Shown here one piece after another: positions 7,706 through 13,554 of a stretch of 15,774 nt of DNA. The stretch spans positions 1 through 15,774 of the forward strand of contig JABSRK010000050.1 of the NCBI GenBank assembly GCA_013213915.1, written 5' to 3'. The translations under genes and the position numbers were made by a program. The DNA is from Planctomycetota bacterium (GTDB lineage: Bacteria; Planctomycetota; GCA-002687715). The number at the start of each line of letters is the position of its first letter. Within the stretch, counting starts at the first letter, position 1. The notes beneath the pieces were generated by a model. The model saw nothing but the letters and a program-made list of their open reading frames with translations, was not told the origin of the DNA and made no database searches.

Positions 7706-7759
7706 ACGAAGAACCGGAGGTCCGGGCTGCGAGCGCATGCCGGACCCCCGGTGGTGGGC

Positions 7760-7783
7760 GCCGCCCTCCTTTCGAAGGGCGGC
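7760..7783 (-). terminator. GC-rich hairpin between the 516-residue gene and the M14 gene
   Basis: GCCGCCCT and AGGGCGGC form a perfect 8-bp stem with an 8-nt loop, beginning 24 nt after the stop of the upstream minus-strand gene. No T-run follows on either strand, so it is not a classical intrinsic terminator. It could be a U-less terminator, a pause site, or an mRNA 3'-end stabiliser that uncouples the two genes. Confidence 0.35.
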
Positions 7784-7806
7784 CGCCTACTGTATCTCGA
7801 GTTGAG

Positions 7807-9357
7807 CTAGAACCCGTCCTGGGCCATCTCCCGCCACTTCTTGTCGATCTCGGCAGGGGACATGCCGAGGATCTTGGCGAGGGCGTCCAGGCTCTTCATC
7901 TTGTTGCGTTCCCGGATCCACTTGCGAAACTCCTCCAGCTTGTCGGTCATCAGCCAGCGGAGAATGGTGTAACCCTTGGCGATGTGATCGCCTGACAGCA
8001 TGTTCAGATCCTGGAGGTTGTCGATGTTGAGGAGCGGGTCCGCGCCCTTCCGCACGTAGCCCTCACAGCGGTCGTTGGCGTCCTTCGTCTCGAATGCCTT
8101 GTTCGCGCGTCCCGCCTCGCCGCCGTACTTGGCGAGGGTGCTGTGAACGACCACGCCGTTGCCGAGGATCTCGTGTTCGGCGTGGACGCCGAAGCTCTCG
8201 TACAGCCAGAAGGAGAAGTCCCCGCGCTTGTCCTTGCCGGCTGATCTGAGCCCGGGGGAGAACCACCTCAGGGCGAACTGGGCCGCGTGGTTGACGAACC
8301 GGTGGCGCAGGCGTTCCCGCCCCCCTTCCGGGGTGCCGACGTCGATGAGGCCTCCTGCGCCGAAGCAGTTGCCCGACTGCGAGACGAGCTTGCCGAACCC
8401 ATCGCTGAGACTGAACCGGTTGCGGTAGTTCTTGAACCACGTAACGGCCGCGGGCCTGTCCTTCAGGACCCACATGTGTGCCTTGTTGTTCCCCCGAAAG
8501 ACGTTCGTGTCCTCCGGCAGGTCCATCTGCTTGAGGAACCAGTCGTAGGTCTCCTCCACGAGCTCGCCGATCGCGGTGACCTCGTCCGGCGGGACCTCCA
8601 TCATGTAGATCCGGAAGTGGTCGGTGGTGACGACCCAGAGGTTCTCGCCGGTGAGCTTCTTGAACTTGGCGCGGTCGGCCTTGTCCTCCTTGGTGCCGCC
8701 GGGGATCCACTTGCCGCCGACCAGCTCGTAGCCCTTCTCGCGCATGAGCTCGGCCTTGTTGCGCCAGACGCCGTTGTCGTCCTTGACGTAGGACTTGGGG
8801 TCCTTGGTGGCGAGGGAGCGATCCTCTTTGCTGATCCAGCCGCCGCGCCACTTGAGGAAGCCATCTTCCTTCATCTGCTTGTCGACGAGCTTCTTCCTCG
8901 CGGTATCGGCCTTCTTCTTGCTCGTGAACCACGCGTCGCCCACCAGGATGTGCCCCAGCAACTCGTGGGCTTCCAGGTGGTCCTCATCGACGCGGATGGC
9001 CATCATCGCGACCACCTTCCACGCCTTGTTGCCGCTGCTCTTCGCCGCCTTGGCGACCTCCGCGAGCTCGTCGGCGTCGTCGGTGTCGATCTCCTCCAGC
9101 TTCGCGTCCGTCCCCTTGTCGCCCGTCTCGGGGCCTTCAAGGATGGAGTCCACGTCCTTCATGGCGATGCGATGGGTTCGGCCCTTCGCGTCCAGGATGC
9201 GCACGAGGCGACTGTCCTGTCCGACGACGAAGCCCTTCACGGTCTTGCCGTCTTTCCTGATGACCTCGTCGGCCTGGGCGGACGGGACGAGAACGAGCAG
9301 AGCCATGAGGGAGGCGAGAGCGGTCTGTGAGCGCATGGGTCGCATGCTCCGATTCAT
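7807..9357 (-). CDS. Exported protein with degenerate gluzincin-like core, unknown function
   Basis: The protein has 516 residues. Residues 1-29 are a signal peptide ending SAQA. If translation starts at the third in-frame ATG (9336), which has GGAG 10 nt upstream, it is 7 residues shorter and keeps the signal. Residues 30-75 look like a small beta-barrel (DEVIRKDGKTVKGFVV...). Residues about 130-225 hold three imperfect repeats built around GDAWFTSKK, GGWISKED and GGKWIPGGTKED. Residues about 235-516 resemble the peptidase-MA/gluzincin layout: DHFRIYMMEV, then HRFVNH at 352-357 where HExxH is expected, then WLYESFGVHAEHE where the third ligand segment (WxxEGxA) is expected. The Glu and one His of the zinc motif are absent, so I infer a non-catalytic scaffold. 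Many planctomycete exported proteins share this style. The M14 peptidase gene follows after a 112-nt gap to its ATG. Confidence 0.78.
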   Translation of the reverse strand: MNRSMRPMRSQTALASLMALLVLVPSAQADEVIRKDGKTVKGFVVGQDSRLVRILDAKGRTHRIAMKDVDSILEGPETGDKGTDAKLEEIDTDDADELAEVAKAAKSSGNKAWKVVAMMAIRVDEDHLEAHELLGHILVGDAWFTSKKKADTARKKLVDKQMKEDGFLKWRGGWISKEDRSLATKDPKSYVKDDNGVWRNKAELMREKGYELVGGKWIPGGTKEDKADRAKFKKLTGENLWVVTTDHFRIYMMEVPPDEVTAIGELVEETYDWFLKQMDLPEDTNVFRGNNKAHMWVLKDRPAAVTWFKNYRNRFSLSDGFGKLVSQSGNCFGAGGLIDVGTPEGGRERLRHRFVNHAAQFALRWFSPGLRSAGKDKRGDFSFWLYESFGVHAEHEILGNGVVVHSTLAKYGGEAGRANKAFETKDANDRCEGYVRKGADPLLNIDNLQDLNMLSGDHIAKGYTILRWLMTDKLEEFRKWIRERNKMKSLDALAKILGMSPAEIDKKWREMAQDGF

Positions 9358-9547
9358 CGAGGCCTGGGTCTTCCTGGCAATCCTATCGGTTGCCGGAGGT
9401 CAGGAGAAGGCGCTCCAGCGTCTCCAGGTACGGCTGAATTTGCTGAACGGCGTGTCTTTCCCCGACTCCCACGCAACTCTCGTGAGGCCCGTTCGGGGTG
9501 ACCCCGTCCCGGAATCCTGAGAGGAGCGAATGGGGCGGGAGTCCGCC

Positions 9548-10594
9548 CTACCGCAGGAGTTCGCTGACGGAGCGGCGGTGGTTGATGTTGAGGATCACCT
9601 GAGCGAAGAGACGCGCTACGGATACTTCCCGGTACCAGGGGTGCTGCGCCTGGAACGCGTCGCCGTGCCAGACCGCGTCGGTGCCGATGACCATTTCGAA
9701 CAGCCCCTCCTCGAATCCCTTGGCCAGCCGCTCCACGGCGGGATCGTTGAAGAATGGGAGGGAACAGGCGACGTAGATCTTTTCCGCGCCGTTTTCCTTC
9801 AGGAGCCGGCATGCGTTGATGAGGGTCCCGCCCGTCGCCACGAGGTCGTCCGGCATGATGACGTTCTTTCCCTTCACGTCACCAACCAGGCGCATGCTCT
9901 CGACGATCGAGGTCTTGGAGTAGTCGCGGGCCTTGTCGACGACCGCGAACGCGCACGCGAACTGGTTCGAATAGTAGCGGGCCATGTTCGCTCCGCCCGT
10001 ATCGGGCGCGACGACGCACAGGTTTTGCGCGAGGTCCTTTGCGGGGATCACGTCCCGGAAGAAATTGATGATCTCCTTCGACGCGTGGAGGTCTTCGAGG
10101 AGGGCCCGCTCGAAGAACCCTTCGATCGCCTCCGCGTGGATGTCGAGGGTGATGACCCGGTGGGCGCCCGCGTCCTCGAGGTGGGCTGCGACCAGCCTGG
10201 CGGTGATCGACTCGCGAGCCTTCTTCCGCTCCTGTCTCGAGTACGGGAACTGGGGGATCACCGCCGTGATCGAGTCGGCGTCCGAGTGGTGAACCGCGTG
10301 GATGGCGGTCAGCAGCGCCATGTAGTTGTCGTTGACCGATCGGTCCGACAGCGGGTCGTCGAGGCACTGGATGACGTAGACGTCGTCGCCGCGAATGTTC
10401 TCGTTGATGACCGTCTTGATCTCGCCGTTCGCGAAGCGGATCTCCTCGCTCTCGCGGGCGGCTGACACCGTCTCGCCGTCCACGACCTTGACGGCCTCCC
10501 GCAAGTGATCGTGGACACGAGCGGCAAACGGTCTGCCGGCCTCGCAGGCGATGAGGCTGAGGCGGCCGCGATGGTGAGAATTGCCGATGACCAC
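9548..10594 (-). CDS. prs: Ribose-phosphate pyrophosphokinase (PRPP synthase)
   Basis: This enzyme makes 5-phosphoribosyl 1-pyrophosphate from ribose 5-phosphate and ATP in the cytoplasm, feeding purine, pyrimidine, NAD, histidine and tryptophan synthesis. The protein has 348 residues from a GTG at 10594, which has GGAG 8 nt upstream; a TTG at 10612 would add six residues without a good ribosome site. Family motifs appear in order: FANGE (ATP/Mg site, usually FxDGE), RSVNDNYMALL, the flexible-loop segment PYSRQERKKARESITARLVA, DIHAEAIEGFF, VVAPDTGGANMAR, DKAR, and the PRPP loop DDLVATGGT at 249-257. The C-terminus ends in the usual SVSELL. At 348 residues it is about 30 longer than typical bacterial enzymes, mostly through extra sequence near the N-terminus (residues about 20-45). 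It lies downstream of polA with a 129-nt gap and its own candidate promoter. Confidence 0.93.
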   Translation of the reverse strand: MVIGNSHHRGRLSLIACEAGRPFAARVHDHLREAVKVVDGETVSAARESEEIRFANGEIKTVINENIRGDDVYVIQCLDDPLSDRSVNDNYMALLTAIHAVHHSDADSITAVIPQFPYSRQERKKARESITARLVAAHLEDAGAHRVITLDIHAEAIEGFFERALLEDLHASKEIINFFRDVIPAKDLAQNLCVVAPDTGGANMARYYSNQFACAFAVVDKARDYSKTSIVESMRLVGDVKGKNVIMPDDLVATGGTLINACRLLKENGAEKIYVACSLPFFNDPAVERLAKGFEEGLFEMVIGTDAVWHGDAFQAQHPWYREVSVARLFAQVILNINHRRSVSELLR

Positions 10595-10602
10595 GCAGGG
10601 AA

Positions 10603-10606
10603 CTCC
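10603..10606 (-). promoter_or_regulatory. Ribosome binding site that fixes the prs start
   Basis: CCGGAG on the minus strand, core GGAG at 10606-10603, lies 8 nt before the GTG at 10594. The alternative TTG at 10612 lies upstream of this site and has no comparable one, so the GTG is preferred. Confidence 0.55.
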
Positions 10607-10652
10607 GGTCAAGGTCCGAGAGACAAAGCGTCAAAGATGCCGCGCGTTGGCG

Positions 10653-10658
10653 ATTGTA
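10653..10658 (-). promoter_or_regulatory. -10 box of a candidate prs promoter
   Basis: TACAAT on the minus strand (5 of 6 consensus) lies in the gap between polA and prs. The predicted start is near 10646, giving a leader of about 52 nt. The hexamer 17 bp upstream (GTGGAA) is a poor -35 with 3 of 6 matches. It would allow prs to be expressed independently of polA. Confidence 0.4.
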
Positions 10659-10723
10659 GGTGGTCGCGGTGCGGATTCCACCGGGGTCGGTACGAACGAG
10701 GACAGGCTTCGGCCGGCGCTCCG

Positions 10724-13468
10724 TTAGTGGGCTTCGAGCCAGTTCGCGCCAACGCCCACATGGACCTTGAGAGGCACACTGAGGTCCGCTGCGCCCTCCA
10801 TCTCCTCGACGACCAGGGCCTGGACCGGTTCCAGTTCTGCGTCCGGAAGGTCAAGGACCAACTCGTCGTGGACGGTCAGGATCATCCGGGCCTCGAAGCC
10901 ACCGTCCTTCAGGCGTCTGGCGACCCGGACCATGGCGATCTTCAGGATGTCGGCGGCGGAGCCCTGGATCGGCGTGTTGACGGCCATGTTCTCTGCCTGG
11001 CTGCGGAGCATGCCGTTGGAAGAGTTGATGTCTGGAAGCGGGCGCTTCCGTTTCATGATCGTCTGAGCGTAGCCCTCCGAGCGGGTGAAATCCTTCAAAC
11101 CGTCGATGAACCCCTTGATGGCAGGGAAGGCATCGAAGTACCGGGTGATGAAGGTCTTCGCCTCCTCGAGTGTGAGCCCGGTTTCGCGCGCGAGCCGCTG
11201 CGGGCCCATCCCGTACAGGATCCCGAAATTGATGGCCTTGGAGCGGCTCCGCATGGTCACGTCGACCTCAGCGGGATCGACGCCGAAGATGCGGGAAGCG
11301 GTGTCCGCGTGGATGTCGGCGCCGCCCCGGAACGCCTGGATGAGATTCTCGTCGCCTGAGAGGTGGGCCATGATCCTGAGTTCCACCTGGCTGTAGTCGG
11401 CAGCGAGCAGGATGCAGCCGTCCCTGGAAGGGAGGAACGCCTCGCGGATCTTGCGTCCCGTTTCTGTGCGGATCGGAATGTTCTGCAGGTTGGGGTCGCT
11501 CGACGAGAGGCGTCCCGTGGCGGCGATCGCCTGGTTGAACGACGTGTGAATACGGCCGTCCTCCTCATCCACTAGCAGCGGCAGGGCGTTGATATAGGTC
11601 GACAGCAACTTCGTGAAGCTGCGGTACTCGAGGATCAGCTTGGGCAGGGGGTGCTCGGACAGGGCCTCCAGCACTTCCTGACCGGTCGCCCAGCCTGTCT
11701 TGGTCTTTTTGGGCTTGTAACCGATGTCCTGGTGGACCTTCAGGCGCTCGAAGAGCAACTCTCCGAGCTGGCGCGGGCTGTTCACATTCAGGTTGTCGTC
11801 CTCGGCGATTTCTCGGATGCGCTTCTCGAGCCCGTCCGCCTGCTTCTGCAGCCCCTTGGCCATCTGCTTGAGCAGGTCGCGGTCAACCCTGACACCGGCC
11901 TCCTCCATGTCGCACAGCACCCCCACGAGGGGCATCTCGATCTCATCGTGGAGGGGGAGCAGCCCCTCGGCCTCCATGCGGCCAAGGAACGAGTCTGCCA
12001 ACCGCCACGTGAAATCGGCGTCCTCGCACGCGTATATCCCCACGTCGTCGACCGGGAGCAGATCCATGGTGAGCTGGTTCTTGCCCTTGCCGATCAGCTC
12101 CTCCGTCTTGATCTTCAGGTGGTCGAAATGCCGTAACGACAGCGCGTCGAGGTTGCGTTCCCGCAGTTGGGGCTCGAGGAGATACGCGGCGATCATGCTG
12201 TCCGTGCGGATGCCTGCCATCCGTATGCCTGCGCCCCGCAGCACCATCATGTCGTACTTGACGTTCTGACCGCATTTGGCTGGACGGGGGTCTTCCAGCA
12301 AGGGGCGCAGGTGCTCGAGCACGGCCTCCCCGCGCCACGCCCCGAAGGTATCTTCGATGATCGGCGGATCGAGGTTCATGGGGACGTACCACGCCTGGCC
12401 GGGGGCGTCCGCGAAGCTCACGCCCACGACGCGCGCTTCACGCCATTTCAGGCTCGTGGTCTCGGTATCGACTGCGTACAGGGGCGCCGCGGACATCCGC
12501 TCGATCAGGGCGTCGAGTTCTCCGATCGTGCGCACGATGTGGTAGTCGGACGACACGTCCGCGATCTCGGTGCGCTCCTTCATCTCCTCGACGAGGGGTC
12601 GGAACCCGAGCTTGGCGAACAGTTCTTGACCGAATTTTCTGTCGGGGCCTGCGTACTCCAGGTCGTCGAGCGTCGTGTCGATCGGCACCTCGACATCGAT
12701 GGTCACGAGCTGTTTGCTCAGCAACCCGATCTCCCTGTTCTCCCGCAGGGCGTCACGGATCTTCGGTGAGATATCCTCGCCAGGATTCTCCAGCAGGGCG
12801 TCCATGGAGCCGTATTTGACGATGAGCTTCTTGGCCGTCTTCTCGCCGATACCGGGGATGCCGGGGACGTTGTCGGAAGAGTCGCCCATGAGACCGAGCA
12901 CGTCGATGACCCGGTCGGGCGTGACGCCGAACTTCTCCTGGACCTCGGTCGCACCCTGGATCTCGAGGTCGACGTTTCGCTTCATGATGTTGTAGATGAG
13001 GACCTTGTCACTGACGAGCTGCATGAAGTCCTTGTCACCGGAGACGAGGAACACGCGCTTGCCGTCGGATTCCGCCCGCCGAGCGAGCGTTCCCATGATG
13101 TCGTCGGCCTCATATCCGTCGAGTTCCAGCAGGGGCACGCCCAGGGCGCGGGTCGCGTCCTTGATCCACGGGAGTTGCTCTACCAGGTCGTCGGGCATCT
13201 TCTCCCGGGTCGCCTTGTAGTCGGGGAACTGCCGGTGCCGAAACGTGGGCGCCGCCGTGTCCATCACGAGAGCGATCCAGCGCGGTTTGACCCGGTCGAG
13301 GATCCGCTTCAACTCCATGGTGAAGCCGAACGTCGCCCCTGTTGGCAATCCGTCGCCGGACGACAGGTTCGACCGCGCCATGGCGAAGTGGGACCGGTAG
13401 GCGAGGGCGGACCCGTCCAGCAGGAACAGGCTGTCCTGCAGATCCTCCTTGGAGACGGTCTCCGGCAT
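10724..13468 (-). CDS. polA: DNA polymerase I, with active-site motifs of all three domains
   Basis: The protein has 914 residues from the ATG at 13468, a normal length for the family (E. coli 928). The reading frame extends 89 codons upstream, but the polA N-terminus (LFLLDGSALAYRSHF, Asp18) starts only after this ATG. The 5' nuclease domain (about 1-300) carries ELDGYEADD, SGDKDF and the GDSSDNVPGIPGIGEKTA helix-hairpin-helix near 194-212. The 3'-5' proofreading domain is intact by motif: VDTETT (Asp334, Glu336), QNVKYD near 400 and YACEDAD near 476. The polymerase domain has motif A DYSQVELR (Asp691), motif B RSRSKAINFGILYG (Lys744, Phe748, Tyr752) and motif C VHDE (His867, Asp868). Some relatives lose proofreading residues; this one has not. 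It fills gaps and removes RNA primers during replication and repair. Only a weak Shine-Dalgarno precedes the start. Confidence 0.97.
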   Translation of the reverse strand: MPETVSKEDLQDSLFLLDGSALAYRSHFAMARSNLSSGDGLPTGATFGFTMELKRILDRVKPRWIALVMDTAAPTFRHRQFPDYKATREKMPDDLVEQLPWIKDATRALGVPLLELDGYEADDIMGTLARRAESDGKRVFLVSGDKDFMQLVSDKVLIYNIMKRNVDLEIQGATEVQEKFGVTPDRVIDVLGLMGDSSDNVPGIPGIGEKTAKKLIVKYGSMDALLENPGEDISPKIRDALRENREIGLLSKQLVTIDVEVPIDTTLDDLEYAGPDRKFGQELFAKLGFRPLVEEMKERTEIADVSSDYHIVRTIGELDALIERMSAAPLYAVDTETTSLKWREARVVGVSFADAPGQAWYVPMNLDPPIIEDTFGAWRGEAVLEHLRPLLEDPRPAKCGQNVKYDMMVLRGAGIRMAGIRTDSMIAAYLLEPQLRERNLDALSLRHFDHLKIKTEELIGKGKNQLTMDLLPVDDVGIYACEDADFTWRLADSFLGRMEAEGLLPLHDEIEMPLVGVLCDMEEAGVRVDRDLLKQMAKGLQKQADGLEKRIREIAEDDNLNVNSPRQLGELLFERLKVHQDIGYKPKKTKTGWATGQEVLEALSEHPLPKLILEYRSFTKLLSTYINALPLLVDEEDGRIHTSFNQAIAATGRLSSSDPNLQNIPIRTETGRKIREAFLPSRDGCILLAADYSQVELRIMAHLSGDENLIQAFRGGADIHADTASRIFGVDPAEVDVTMRSRSKAINFGILYGMGPQRLARETGLTLEEAKTFITRYFDAFPAIKGFIDGLKDFTRSEGYAQTIMKRKRPLPDINSSNGMLRSQAENMAVNTPIQGSAADILKIAMVRVARRLKDGGFEARMILTVHDELVLDLPDAELEPVQALVVEEMEGAADLSVPLKVHVGVGANWLEAH

Positions 13469-13525
13469 GGGTGGATTGTCCGAGAGAGATGGATGGGACC
13501 GCGCTCGTCTAGCGCTCGGGGCGGG

Positions 13526-13533
13526 ATTATACT
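13526..13533. promoter_or_regulatory. Overlapping, symmetric -10 boxes driving polA and the kinase gene
   Basis: The 8-bp sequence ATTATACT reads as TATAAT (perfect -10) on the minus strand at 13531-13526 and as TATACT (5 of 6) on the plus strand at 13528-13533. They share their central TATA. The minus box would start the polA message near 13519 with a leader of about 50 nt. The plus box would start the kinase message near 13540, about 15 nt before its start codon. Neither direction has a good -35 at 16-18 bp. Confidence 0.55.
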
Positions 13534-13538
13534 CAGAC

Positions 13539-13545
13539 GGGAGGG
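13539..13545 (+). promoter_or_regulatory. Ribosome binding site that decides the kinase start
   Basis: GGGAGGG ends directly before a TTG at 13546 and 9 nt before a second in-frame TTG at 13555. Only the second has usable spacing. If the predicted transcription start near 13540 is right, this site lies at the very 5' end of the message. Confidence 0.5.
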
Positions 13546-13554
13546 TTGAAGCGT

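Noticed and set aside
8287..9330. 347-codon plus-strand frame opposite the 516-residue protein
   Set aside because: It is an antisense shadow caused by GC-rich codon use. The minus strand has a signal peptide and ordered domains.
9494..9506. CGGGG-TGA-CCCCG hairpin downstream of prs as a terminator
   Set aside because: The stem is 5 bp with no following T-run. A structure this small is expected by chance in GC-rich DNA.
9530..11359. Plus-strand frames at 9530-10465 and 10505-11359 opposite prs and polA
   Set aside because: prs and polA are unmistakable on the minus strand, and these frames carry no domain.
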